Shown here: in pieces, positions 1-12,246 of the stretch | Position numbering within the stretch: the first letter of the stretch is position 1 | How the letters are laid out: the number at the start of each line of letters is the position of its first letter | Assembly: GCA_008711295.1 (NCBI GenBank) | Contig: VUYV01000403.1 | Location: forward strand, 124,001 to 188,000 | Direction: 5' to 3' | DNA: 64,000 nucleotides | Origin: Anarhynchus alexandrinus | Taxonomy: Eukaryota; Chordata; Aves; Charadriiformes; Charadriidae | Notes under the pieces: model-generated | The model's input: the letters and a program-made list of their open reading frames with translations, nothing else | Told to the model about the DNA's origin: nothing | Databases searched by the model: none | Program-made: the position numbers and the translations under genes

Positions 1-1075
1 TTGCGAAATGGACCATGTGCAAACAGTAGATCTGAAGGAAACAACCTGGCAGGGCTGTAACAGAACAGCTATTCCACACTCTGCCCGTTCCATGTCCCTG
101 GCTCCCACTAGCTCAGGGTCAGCCTGGAAAAAGTCTTGATATCCCCTGAGTGCTTTTTTATGGTTTATCTTACTCTGCTTCCAAACCAAACTAAGCTGAG
201 GCACGAGGAAGTGCTCAGCACAGAATGGGAGCATCCATTCCAGCACTGGACGTACATTAGCCACTGCACCTCCAGTTGACATTCCCACTTATATCAGAAC
301 ATTTTCCCTTGCAGACAAACCCTAAATATTATGTTCCTCTGGTTGAAGGTGGTTTATTTATATAGTTTGATTTATACAGAGGTGGCTGTTTCAAAGTCTA
401 TAGACTTTAATAAACAGAAAAACAGAATCCAAACAAGAAAGATGAGTAATAAATCCTGCATTAAACCACAAGCATTTGGGCACAACTTCAGTATGACAAA
501 AGGCTCTTGAAAACACCAAAGGTTAAGAAGTAAAGCAATAGTATCCTTCTTGTTGTTTTCTCAAAAAGCCTGGTAAAACTGACAAAGGTTGATTTAATGG
601 TACTCATTGCTGGCTTGCAAATCTTCAGAGATATACAGCAACACTTTAACTGGACAGGTAAACTGGGTTTGCAGCTGCCTTGAGCTGCTGAGACCATCAA
701 TGAATCAAAGCCAGAATTTACAACATGCCCTGCAGGGTGGCACACTCGGGCTCCTTAGCATGAAGAGAAGGAGGGGGGGAGTGAACTGATAAGGTCAAGG
801 CTGCTTCCGTGAAGCCTCCTTCAAGCAGAAGCTGTCAGTCACATGCTTTCACCTCACATATACTTTTCAATCTATTTGAATACAATTGAACATTACTATG
901 CACCTGCATAAATGTCCAATGGATGGGAGATACCTTTCAGAAATGTCATTACAGTTTCTCAACAAAATTCGGCACCTTTGTTCACCTTCACATGAAAAAG
1001 AAAAAAACAAACCCTTCCCAGCTCAAGTTTTAGCAGTCGTTGATTCAGACATACTTGAGTTATGGGCTAGATCAT
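1..1075. other. Unannotated intronic DNA
   Basis: AT-rich non-coding sequence inside the HTR2A intron. Only short open frames occur, on both strands, without recognisable domains. I see no repeat family, RNA gene or strong regulatory motif. Confidence 0.6.
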
Positions 1076-1176
1076 GCCTGGTCTAGTGGGAGGTGTCCCT
1101 GCCCATGGCAGGGGGGGTTGGAACAAGATGATCTTTAAGGTCTTTTCCAACCCAAACCATTCTATGATTCTATGAT
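1076..1176 (+). mobile_element. CR1 LINE, 3' terminal fragment
   Basis: About 100 bp matching the extreme 3' end of avian CR1: the block 'gtctagtgggaggtgtccc', a G-run, the 'ccttttccaaccc'-like block and then two copies of the ATTCTATG octamer at 1159-1176. It is strongly 5' truncated, as is typical of CR1 copies. It carries no coding potential. Confidence 0.85.
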
Positions 1177-2008
1177 CATGGGCCACTGCACAGACGCACT
1201 GTGATGCTGGGGATCTCTGAAAGGATTACTGCTTGGAGAAGGCCAGTCTCTCCTTCAAGCAGCTCAATGTGGCAACATGGCCTAATTTCTTTAGAAAAGC
1301 CCATGCCTGGTATCTGGTGCCTTTCTGTACTCAGAGAATGTCCTCCTTTGGTACATCTACACATTCAGACAACAAACAGCTGTCCATGTATACTCACATG
1401 CTACATCCCAAGGCATACAATGCATACCCTCATGTTGTATAAAAATTGCCTTGGTGCAACATGGCCATGACATTATTTTCAATATTTTGGACTGAAATAA
1501 CCACACAAAATAATATTTATTCCTTTGGGCTACCATGGTGCCCTGTGTGGATGTTTGCTTGCTCTAGGAACACAAACCACAGTGAGCCACTTGGGGAGAG
1601 GCTGTGGGCCATGTCCTCCTCTGAGTATCAAGGATGCAAATGTGTCTGGACCTTATACCAGGAACTGGAGCTTACCAACAGCTACTTATGCACTTTCACT
1701 TAAACATTTGCAGAAGAGCTGCTCAGTCTGTCTCCACATCTCTGCTTGGTGTGTGTCACTCACCATTAGAGGAGTCATCATTCCCCCAAAGCTGCAAACA
1801 CTTAGCTGATCTCTGCATGCACCTGAAAATGTTACTTCCAAACTGACTCATTTCCAGTCAGGACAAACCTTTCACTGTTACAACTTTGTTGCTGCCTAAA
1901 TAGTGCCAGCCACATCGCCGATAGCAAGATTGTGCAGTTTGCTGATGGGTGGCAGTGCAGAAGCAGAAATATACAGCTGGGGAGATGGGATGTTGAAAAG
2001 GTCTGGGT
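1177..2008. other. Unannotated intronic DNA
   Basis: Non-coding spacer between two plus-strand CR1 copies. Overlapping short open frames show no known domain. The last 100 bp (about 1900-2008) might be a very diverged 5' extension of the next CR1, but I cannot show it. Confidence 0.5.
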
Positions 2009-2607
2009 GGATTCTGCTCCTTCACTCTGCTCTTGTCAGACCCCACCTGGAGTGTGGCATCCAGCTCTGGGGTCCCCAACATAAGAAGGACATGGACCTG
2101 TTGGGGTAAGTCTAGAGGAGGGCCACAAAGTTGCTGGAGCACCTCTCCTATGAAGACAGGCTGAGAGAGTTGGGGCTGTTCAGCCTGGAGAAGAGAAGGC
2201 TCCGGGGAGACCTTCTAGCAGCCTTCCAGTACTTAAAGGGGTTCTACAGGAAAGATGGGGACGGACTCTTTATCAGGGAGTGTAGTGATGAGACAAGGGC
2301 TAACGGTTTTAAACTGGAAGAGGGTANTTATCAGGGAGTGTAGTGATAAGACAAGGGCTAACGGTTTTAAACTGGAAGAGGGTAGATTTAGATTAGATAT
2401 TAGGAATAAAATCTTTACTGTGAGGGTAGTGAAATGCTGGAACAGGTTGCCCAGGGAAGTTGTGGATGCCCCATCCCTGGAGGTGTTCAAGGCTAGGCTG
2501 GATGGGGCTTTGAGCAACCTGGTCTAGTGGGAGGTGTCCCTGCCCATGGCAGGGGGGTCGGAACTTTAAGGTCCCTTCCAACTCTAACCTTTCTATGATT
2601 CTATGAA
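2009..2607 (+). mobile_element. CR1 LINE, 5'-truncated copy
   Basis: Carries the C-terminal end of CR1 ORF2 and the 3' UTR. Recognisable translated blocks are 'ALVRPHLECGIQLWGP' and '[20 protein letters not shown]'-like, the latter near 2160-2220, followed by 'RFRLDIRNKIFTVRVVKCWN' near 2390-2440. The tail ends in octamer repeats near 2590-2607. The frame is broken by a stop near 2107 and by the N-flanking duplication at 2270-2384. It is a dead copy. Confidence 0.9.
2270..2384 (+). repeat. 57 bp direct duplication flanking an N (assembly join)
   Basis: Positions 2270-2326 and 2328-2384 are the same 57 bp of CR1 sequence with one mismatch (gatgagac versus gataagac), separated by a single N at 2327. 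A duplication that abuts the N exactly on both sides is best read as two contig ends that overlap but were not merged. It is unlikely to be a real tandem repeat. Confidence 0.85.
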
Positions 2608-2636
2608 TGGAAATCACCATCTGAGGCTGCATCTAG

Positions 2637-3770
2637 TCATCATGAATCATACAATTGGTTAGGTTGGAAAAGACCTCTAAGATCATCAAGTCCAACTGTT
2701 AACTTAGCACTGTGAAGTCCACCACTAAACCAAGTCCCTAAGCGCCATGTCCACATGTCTTTTAAATACCTCCAGGGATGGTGACTCAGCCACTTCCCTG
2801 GGCAGCCTGTTCCAATGCTTGGTAACTCCTTCAGTGAAGAAATTTTTCCTACCATCCAATCTAAACCTCCCCTGGCACAACTTGAGGCCGTTTCCTCTTG
2901 TCCTATCGCCTGTTACCTGGAAAAAGAGACCGGCCCCCACCTCCCTACAATCTCCTTTCAGGTAGTTGTAGAGAGCAATAAGGTGTCCCCTCAGCCTCCT
3001 TTTCTCCAGACTAAACAACCCCAGTTCCCTCAGCCGCTCCTCGTAAGACTTGTGCTTTAGACCCTTCACCAGCTTCATTGCCCTTCTCTGGACACGCTCC
3101 AGCACCTCAATGTCCTTCTTGTAGTGAGCGGCCCAAAACTGAATACAGTATTCAAGGTGCGGTCTCACCAGTGTCGAGTACAGGGTGACAATCACTACCC
3201 TAGTCCTGCTGGCCATGCTATTCCTGATACAAGCCAGGATGCTATTGGCCTTCTTGGCCACCTGGGCACACTGCTGGCTTATGTTCAGCTGGCTGTTGCA
3301 CAGCACCCTAGGTCCTTTTCTGCCGGACAGCTTTCCAGCCACTCCACCCCAAGCCTGTAGCGCTGGATGGGGTTGTTGTGACCCAAGTGCAGAACCTGGC
3401 ACTTGTCCTTGTTGAACCTCATACCACTGGCCTCGGCCCATCGATCCAGCCTGTCCAGATCCCTCTGTAGACCCATCCTACCCTCAAGAAGATCAACAGT
3501 CCCACCCAACTTGGCATCATCTGCAAACTTACGGAGGGTGCACTTGATCCCCTTGTCCAGATCATTGATAAAGACATTAAAGAGAACTGGCCCCAATACT
3601 GAGCCCTGGGGAACACCACTTGTGACCAGCCACCAACTGGATTTAACTCCATTCACCACCACTCTTTGGGCCGAACCATCCAGCCAGTTTTTTTACTCAG
3701 CAAAGAGTAAAAAACCTGTCCTAGCCATGAGCAGCCAATTTCTCCAGGAGAATGCTGTGGGAAATGGTAT
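2637..3770 (-). mobile_element. CR1 LINE, minus strand, 5'-truncated at the RT domain
   Basis: A long CR1 copy in the opposite orientation to its neighbour at 2009-2607. Its 3' terminus lies at about 2637-2660, with a degenerate tail unlike the ATTCTATG type, so it is a different subfamily. Reading leftward on the minus strand from about 3770 it covers the end of the RT fingers/palm, the palm motifs and the C-terminal region of ORF2, then the 3' UTR. The 5' part (first ORF, endonuclease, N-terminal RT) is missing. Confidence 0.92.
2725..3662 (-). pseudogene. CR1 ORF2 remnant (reverse transcriptase, C-terminal part)
   Basis: Two overlapping minus-strand frames together encode the C-terminal half of a CR1 reverse transcriptase. 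The upstream frame (3285-3662) holds '[15 protein letters not shown]' near 3590-3625 and the catalytic-site motif 'FADDAKLGG' (FADD at 3516-3527), the metal-binding box of LINE RTs. After 'EKDLG' the frame is lost by what looks like a 1 bp deletion near 3310. It continues in the second frame (2725-3441) with '[20 protein letters not shown]' and '[19 protein letters not shown]'. The N-terminal RT, endonuclease and first ORF are absent, so this cannot encode an active enzyme. It lies in the HTR2A intron on the same strand as the receptor gene. Confidence 0.88.
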
Positions 3771-4949
3771 TAACGTTAAAAAGAATGTTAAAAAACTGCT
3801 GCCTTTCCTAGTCAGCGTTGCAGTGTCCCCAAAGTCCTGGGCTAGAATTTCTCCTGACATGTGAGACAGGCACAGACGTCCTCCCTCGTGGCAGGTGCCC
3901 CCCCCACGTGTTGGTGGGGGCAGGAGTGGGTCAGGAGCTTTCTCTTGCAAATCCCCATGTAATATTTGCTTTCAGATGGATTTCCTTGAGAGCTAAGCAA
4001 GTCACAGTGCTGGTGGAGCATTGTCTCCTTTCCACACCCCAAGAGGCCATCCTCAGAGGACTGGAGTCAGAGGGGGTCCAGGTGTTTTCCTTATCACTGC
4101 CTATAAGCCAAATCTATTTTTTTTATTTGAGGGCACACATAGAGCTGGTTTTCTGTAGCTTTCCCTTGGAACACTTTGTTTGGTCACACATGTTTTATTT
4201 AATACAACTGAAAGGAAAACTATTTTATATTTAACTTCACATAGGGGGTTCCAGGTAACACTTGGATTATTCTATAAATTTTGAAATGGCTTTGTTCTTG
4301 GCAGCTTAAAAAATCTCTAAGGAAACATAGTATTTAGCCTAGTAGGAGATATATTCTATTCTTTTTATGGGAGAAAATTATTGTAAATGATCATTTATAA
4401 TACAATGCCATAAATCGTCTATTTCACTTTAGAGAAAGAAAATCAGAAAAGTCTCAGTATCTTCCTGGTATGTTTCTCATTTATGTCCTCAGTCCTGAAG
4501 CCTATTTCTTACAAGAACAGAGATGTGTCTCTCCAAATTTATTTAAAGGACTGAGATAATAAATTAAACAGAATTAGAGGAGCATTACAGGGAGGACACA
4601 GAAAGAAATAAAGGACAGGTGCCCCTTTTTGACCCAACTGATTAGAAACCCAGGGCTCCAGAGCAGGCTGAGTTATGAGAGAGGAAACCACTGATGGAGT
4701 CGCTTACTGCTTTAGTATAATCCTGTTCACTTATAAAATGTGGATGCAGCCCTATTTCCTAAAGGCAGGAAGAATCCAACAGCAGGAAGCAGTTTCTTGG
4801 CTTTCAGCTTCAAGTGCTATTCCTGCCTATACACACCTCAAATGCCCTTTCTTCGCTGTGCTGCAGGACTTGTTAGCAGCAGTTCTGTGTCCTTCGTGTC
4901 CGGTCCTTCTCATTTCTTGGTTGGGTTTTCCAGTCTTTGAGGAAGACTG

Positions 4950-4988
4950 GAAGTCCAGTATTTGAGGAAGTCCAGTATTTGAGGAAGA
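4950..4988 (+). repeat. 17 bp tandem repeat, two copies plus partial
   Basis: The unit gaagtccagtatttgag occurs at 4950-4966 and 4967-4983, followed by a partial third unit. A diverged relative (ccagtctttgaggaag) precedes it at about 4930-4945. It is probably a local slippage product. Confidence 0.85.
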
Positions 4989-7900
4989 CACTACATTTTG
5001 CATAGCAATTTCCGGTGGAACCTCTCCACCAAGACAGTCTTTGCTTTTCAGCTAGTGACACTATCTTTGGTTTGGGCAGAGGCTTGTGCCAAGGTGCATA
5101 TTGACTTCTCACAGATATCTCAAATCGAGAGAAGGTGTTATCCCTCTGTGTAAAAGCATTACCCATTCACTGAAGGGACTAACAGACGCATATAGGAGTC
5201 TACGCTTATCAAATAGCTAGAAGCAAAAAAAAAGAAAGATTTATAAATGTCCTGAAGAAATTTATTTTGAAAAGGATTTAGAGACTGGGGATTTCAGATT
5301 ATGCCATTCATGTATGCAGCAAGGAGCAATGTTGAACAGATGCCGGTGGTTTTAACGGAACAAGCTGAAACAGAGAGTCTTGCTATTGCAACCAAACCCT
5401 CTTAGTTTAGTGCTGGCACAGGTTTGCCTTCACCTTCCGCTGACTGCAGAGGCCTCCACAGGGTAAGAAATCGCGGGACAAGGATGTCCTGCCTGGTCTG
5501 GTCTTTCATAAGCATGGAGGCAATCACACTTCCCAAAGCTAGTCTTGGTATCTCATTTGAATATTAATTTTTTTTAGTTATTCCCTAGTGTGCTTGTAGT
5601 TATTCCCAGCTAATGACCTCCTTGGCCCTTGACTGCATGTTACCTCATTTTAAGTGAAGCTCTGCAGTGCTTCTGTCTTTGTTAGCACACTGGTGACTTG
5701 GGACTATGGGACCCCCACAAGTAAAACCTTCATCTTTAGGGCCAGCAAATAGAAAGAGAATGTTCTTGATCAGTAGAAACCTCAGAAAATTGAAAGACTT
5801 TGTCAATTTATACAGAAATTTTATTTTAGATGATGCATACTTGCATTCCATCTGCTTGTTTACTACAGCATTTATATCTGCTGAGGCACAGAACTTTTCC
5901 TAAGTAAGTAAGAAATACCAAACTACCCAGTAAATAGATCTTGGCACAATATGGCTAAAGAACAAAACAATGTGTATGACATGCCAGATTCTTGCTCAGG
6001 TCTCCCATGGATTTGATGAAACTCCCTTTTTACTGTGCTTGGTTAGACCTCATAGTCTGATTCTGAATATTTTAGTGATGTTAAGCCTGGAGAAAGATGT
6101 CAAAAGACCCTAGCCCTAGACTCAGTAAGGATGTCAACTTTTAGATAAAAAGTAAATCCCTTTGCCTTGTGTAGATTACTGTGCAAATACGAGTTGTTAT
6201 AAATGCCTCTACAGGGAAGAGGAGGGAGGCAAGAAGGCATCTTGCTTGCTTTTGCAGCAGAAGGCCAGACAGAGCTGTTTAGCTCTAGGATGTCCAGGAC
6301 ATTAAAAGGCAATAATAGAGAGAGCCTAAAAATCCCTTTCCTCTTTACTGATCCAGAGGAACCCACTCAACCTGGTCTCCAGTAAGGAGCATGCCATCGT
6401 GCCATGTAGAGCAAACTTTTCCACCTAAGAAAGCACCATCCCTGTGTTCTCCATATGAAAACTTAGCCCATGCTTAGACACAGGACAAAGAAATGTTTAT
6501 GGGAGTGATTCAGCAGTGTTTTGGCACCACATTGCCACGTCACATCCAAGATGAAATTGTTCCGCTTTTGCCCTGCTAGGTCCGTGGTTCCCAGATATGC
6601 TGAGAGCACATGGACAACTAGTGTCAGAGTGGCAATGCTGAAGGAGCACTCAGAGAAGAGCAAACCCCACTCTATACCAGCCATCTGTATGGATGTCATA
6701 ACTTCCTTCTGCTGGGAGCTGGGCTAGGTTAGATTTGCGTCTGGCAAGAGGCTTCTTTTTCTCATTAGCCCTCCCTCAGACCAGCTATTCTTGCTACATT
6801 CTCATGGGGAAGTGCATGAAGAAGGGAAGGTCAGTGAGACCTACCTGCAACCTGAGGTGTATTTTAGAATCTGAGCGTATGAAATATGACAAGGAGTGGA
6901 AAGGCACAGGTACTCTACGTCCTGCTTGGCTCAGAAGCACATGGATACCACAACATGTCACGTTAAAAAAAGCAGGGCTGAAAAATAAGCACTAATTTCA
7001 CACACACACCCCCATCTACATGTGACCACATACCTGATCAACTAAGATTGCCAGCTTTTCTAAATAACTGAGTTACAAGCTCTATTTTCATTACCTGAAG
7101 TTATCACTACTTACATCAGCCTTGGTTTGATCAGTGTGTGTAGGTCGTTACAAACCTTGGCGATCCCCTGAAGACCAACAAGGCCGGTGCTGTGAAACCT
7201 TTCGCCTGCAGTTTGGCAGCGCGTCAGTGCTGCCGTATCTGTTAGCTCAAAGGAGATGTCCTGCCAGCTCTCAAGTGCATAGGGTAGAAAGGGTACAGAG
7301 TAACGGGGGAGATTTCTGCCAGTTTTGTAGCCCTGGAGTTTGTCAGTAGCATTTATATTTTCATAGGGGTCTGGTGAAGTCTTCTGGAAGAATTCATCTG
7401 CCTGCACATCGCCCTGATCTCCATCCCAGCACTCCCACCTGGGACGGTGGCATTGTCTTTCAAGTGAGGTTGACAGGGGACATGGCCCCGTGTGTCAGCC
7501 CTTCTACATGGGCTCCAGCTTGCTATGCGCGTCTGCCTGCACTTTAATCCCTGCCTCCCACCGAGGAAGACCTGCCAGGAGGGAGAGAGGATGGTGTGGT
7601 GCATGCACAATGCCTAGAGGAAATCAAACTGCAGCTGCAAAAATCTAGGAGTGGGGGCAGGTTTCTAATGTAACAATAAAAGGCTTTTAAGACCTCCCAC
7701 CCTGTAATTTAATCGCATTGCTATTTACAATACCAATTTATTTGCGGTCTGATCTTTGGTGAGATTGAGATTTATTACTGTGCCCATGTCTGGAAAGAGT
7801 AGAGAGTAAGGTGGTGTCTGGCTCAGCGTGGACAGGAGGCTAAAGAAGGGGCTTGCCCAGGGGATGCTGGCTGAGCAGAGCCCAAGTCCAAGGCACCCAG

Positions 7901-10298
7901 ACGGCAGCTATAACCCCGTTCTCAGCTGGGAGCCGGGAGGGAGTTGGGCTTAATGCTCTTCTCCGGGAGACGTGGGCCGATGATGGCTGTGTAGCCACTT
8001 CGTCCGCGGTGATTAGAAGCGATTAGAAGTGACTGACCTCATGATAACGAGCTGAATGTTTAGTTTGAAAAATCGCAAGAGGTGGCACAGGTCTCCAGCC
8101 TCGCTCCACGCAGAGGGACGAGGTGCTGCTCATTCTTATTTAAAGCTGCTGGATGGACAAAGCTGCTACTTCTGTGGCTCAGCAAAATGCAGCAGAGCAG
8201 GTCAAACACCCCCTTTCCTTTCTGTGTACTCAGTTAATGTTGTTTAAATTGCATTGGTTGTTTTAAGTTCCCTGTAGCAATGGTTTAATTTCTACTCAAA
8301 AGAAGTGACAAATTTAAGGTTGTCACTGGCTTAGGTAAATGTGTTAATTTGAAAAGGAAAAAAGCCTCTAAATGGGATCAACGCCAGCCACTTGTGATAT
8401 CCCTCCTGTTTAGCACAGGACCTTTTTGTATTCCATGTCCGACGGCTTCACGATGTTCACTGTTCAGGCCCTTAGGAGAATAGATTTGGGGATAATTGTG
8501 CTTTGGGAAAGAAAAAAAATACCATATGTTTGTAACAGGATCTTCCCAGATCACACATTATCAGTCTGCCTTTTTAGGTATGAAGCTCCTGAAGGCTCCT
8601 CGGGGCTAACTTATTACATGCTATACATGCTACGTACACAGTAATGCTTAAAAAAAATGATATTGTAGCAATAAGCTAGAAATTATGGAAAGATCTTAGA
8701 TATGCCACTATCATAAGCAGCTAATGTGATGGCTCCTGGAGCAGTCTAAGTGACTATCCCAGTTTTTATACTTCTGGGCTTTTAATTATTACTTGGTACG
8801 ATTTGTTGAATGCTGCTAATTTACTTAACTCTGCCTTAATCCTCCACTGAACTGAATAGAGATTTCTGTTGGTATCTCTCTGAGATTTCTCTGGCAGTGC
8901 TGTTTGACCTCCTCGTTTAAAAGGAGACTGAACATAACTATCAGATAAGCTGTTCTATTATTATTATTTTTTTAGCAACAATTTTGCACTGAGTCTAACG
9001 GGCACAGACAACCAAAACTGTAGTTCTTCTGGATTTTCTAGACCTCAGACCAAGTCCCACTTTAATCCAGATCTTTGTTTTGTCTCTCCATGCCTCCTTT
9101 TGTGGTTGCTTGCAGGGGCTGCTGAGTAAGCAAATGGTTATCTTCTTCCTAGTTATATAAGGAGACTGCAGCAATGGCTGGACAGTTATTGGGGTGGATG
9201 TCCTGATGTGATGGAAAATTTGGAAGGAAAAACAGGATGAGAAGCAGTGTAGAGACCTGCACTGGTCTGAACACCGTGATTCAGGATCCTGTGCTTTATG
9301 CTTCGCTGCCCACACAGTAGATGAAGCCCTTCACCCTAACAGAACTGCTCTTTTGTTAAATCAGTCAGTGCTCTGGTCACATTTAGAAGACAGCAGGGTT
9401 GAAGAAGAGATGGAAATGTGATGGGTCATATCTGCCTGTATTTTCCATCTACAGGTGTCTGTGTAGGTGCTATAGCATAATCCCTAGGCTTGTCTTTCTG
9501 CTAAATGTCACAAAACACCTTGAAAATGAAAAATAAATACACGAACTGCCCTTACGACAAGAAATGGCTATTCTGAATGCTGGAGGGCCCTCCTCATGTC
9601 TTGCAGTGGTATGCAAGGCAGGGCTGGTTTTACCCTGGGAACATTCAACCTAAAACTTTCAGGCACTTTTACGCTTGTAAGGAGAAAGTTACGCTGCTCA
9701 CTCAGTGCACCCGAGACCTGAAAACCACACAGTATCTATCGCGGGATACTCACAGTCCAGCGCAGTCTGTGATCCCAGCAACAGGGGTCAATTTGACATT
9801 TCAAAACTCAGATCAAATACAAAATCGTAACGAGGGTTATGTTCCGCCAAAAGGAAAAAAAGTCTTCCCAGTGGGTGTGATTTACTTACAACATAAATGC
9901 AGGGTTGAATACCGTGAAATACAGAGCTTCAATTTTGATCAGCCAGAAAAGAGAGCCTTTATGGCGATGCCTCAGCCTGCTTTCAGGACGTCATAGGAGT
10001 TTGACAGCCTATTTTCCATCAATGACTCTGGAGGACATCACAGGAAAAATCAGCTGACAGGTATTTCTAAATTTGTTGTAGTTAATTAGGAATATGTTGT
10101 CTCAGCTCTGACAAAACCCCTGACTTTTATTAGCTGGGCTTCTGCTTAGAAATGATGCCAGTGGCACGGGCCAGGAAATGCATGGGGAAAGTTAATTGCA
10201 GCCTGAGTGTGCAATAGTTTGCAATGTTCCTGCTAATTGGGGTACATGTAAGGATTTCATTTTAAAGCAGAATTCTGTGATATGTTTCTCTTTCTATA

Positions 10299-10322
10299 AT
10301 TTTACATTATAAAATGTAAAAT
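10299..10322. repeat. AT-rich inverted repeat (10 bp arms, 4 nt loop)
   Basis: The arms attttacatt and aatgtaaaat are perfect reverse complements separated by ataa. It could form a hairpin. No function is shown. It lies 54 bp before a second perfect palindrome. Confidence 0.85.
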
Positions 10323-10376
10323 CTGGCTTAAATAAAATTTAATTCTTTAAAATACATAAAAGAAGCTGTGAAATTG

Positions 10377-10396
10377 CATTCATTTTAAAATGAATG
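10377..10396. repeat. Perfect 20 bp palindrome
   Basis: The half-sites cattcatttt and aaaatgaatg are exact reverse complements with no spacer. It sits in an AT-rich stretch (about 10080-10620) with several TAATT-type homeodomain cores and an octamer-like atgcaaat near 10481. No regulatory role is demonstrated. Confidence 0.85.
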
Positions 10397-11065
10397 AAAA
10401 TTTCTTTGTTCTTGACATTTTCTTTTATGCAATACTGTGCTACTTTAACAACACTATTTTTAATTTAGAAGGCAATTAAATGCAAATACAGTGTACAGAT
10501 GACAGAGTTTATAAATCCCAACACGATTCCTTGTGCACTTCTTTTCTGCTCATTTATATTGCATGTGGCTTCTGCTATGCAGAAATCCCCATTCCTCTGA
10601 TTAGAGTTGCTCAAGTGATTCCTTGGTCAATATAGGATCCCCTTTTGTGCATGTACTGTTGTAGAGACCTGCTGGAGAAAGATCAGAGCAGGCCTGTGAA
10701 CATGTCCTTTCTGCATTTTGCAACACCTCACGTAGCACTTTCGGCAGAAAAGGGTATCCTGCGGTAGGACCTAGGCTCATCTTTTCTCCCTCTGGATGGG
10801 GAATCCATTCTGGATTCTTATCTGTATCGCATGCTGTGCTGGGTACCTGACTGACTTAAAAATATAGCCTTTCAGAGAAGGAGGAATAACTTATAATAGG
10901 CACTGTGCTGTTACTCCCTTTTTTCTTAAAACATTCCATTTACTCTGACGTATCCTACAAAGAGAGACTGGCTGATTATAGGTCATATTGCCAACCATGA
11001 ACAGTTACTTATTCATTCAAAGAAACCTGATAATAGGGCCAGCCTGGTCCAATTGAACTTAATGC

Positions 11066-11088
11066 TTTTTTTTTTTTTTTTTTTTTTN
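11066..11088. repeat. T22 homopolymer ending in N
   Basis: Twenty-two T residues (11066-11087) followed directly by an N at 11088. This is consistent with a sequencing or assembly break at a homopolymer. The true run length is unknown. Confidence 0.9.
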
Positions 11089-12236
11089 AGTCTTCAAAGC
11101 AAAGACAAATTTTTTTTTAAAAAATGAACAAATTCTGTCATCAGTACCTTGACTAACCAGGTTCTTTCCACGTAGCTCCACTATTAAAAATACAGCTCTT
11201 TCATTTGAAACTTGCCCATAAAAATAAAGCCAAAGCAGAAAGAAAAGCCACGCATTAATGTTGTGACCACTCCCCATTCCTTTTTTTCACCCGTAAAGCA
11301 GAATGCTTCTTGCAAAAGATGTGCTCACAAAAGGGGTGTGTGCCTTTTTCATAGGCAAAAACCTTCATCTCCTGATAATCAGGTAATTACACAATGAAAA
11401 TGGTAAATGTATACATAATAATTATGCTTCATTTGACAATACATGTGTACTGGTATAATGTATTCTTCCCCATCCAGATGTATGCCAGGTTGCTCAATGT
11501 CTCTTGTGGCCCTATGGATTTTTATGTTATTTCTTTATCACTGTATTTCCAAATTTTGAGAATTTAGAAAGCAGTTAAATCATTACCATTCCTTTGAGCA
11601 TTTTTTTCGTAAAGAAAAGTATAAGGTTAGTAACACCTCCTTATCAGATAATGAAAAAAACATATACAAGTTCAAAATGCAAGCTTTTTAACCTTCACAG
11701 TTATGAGAGGGAGATATGTGTGGTAAGCTGTTGGTCTGGTGGATGAGGCGTGTTCACTCTTCTGGGAAGAACAAATCAAGCAAAGGATTCTGTTACATGG
11801 GAAATACGGGAATAATCTACATCAATGAGGGAAGTAAATACGATATTTATGTCTCTTTCTCGGAACCATCTTAAGTAACATCTCATAACCAGAATATATG
11901 TGCTAGCCAACGCAGAAATGTGCGTCACAGCACTGAACGTTAACTTCCCTCGGAAAACCTATGTATAAAGTGCTCATTTAGTCATTAGTTGTCACTGCTG
12001 GTGGAGTCATTAGTATGGCAATGAACTTTCTACTTTCTAGGCATAATTGTTACTGACCACTGACCCTCATACATTGTGTCTCTATAAAATAGTACAACGG
12101 AGATCCTATTTCTGTGAGATGGTGATGAAGCTTTAATACTTTTTCTCTGAAATTTTGTGCCATAGCCCTTCGCTATAGTTAATGCAAATTTCTCTATATG
12201 TTGTATCACAATTTTTGACAATATCTTTATGGCATC

Positions 12237-12246
12237 TTTTTTTTTN
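12237..12246. repeat. T9 run ending in N
   Basis: A T run at 12237-12245 immediately followed by N at 12246. It is the same pattern as at 11088 and marks a probable assembly join of unknown size. Confidence 0.85.

Noticed and set aside
2233..3864. Open frames antisense to the CR1 copies
   Set aside because: They are shadows of the CR1 ORF2 reading frame on the opposite strand and have no independent features.
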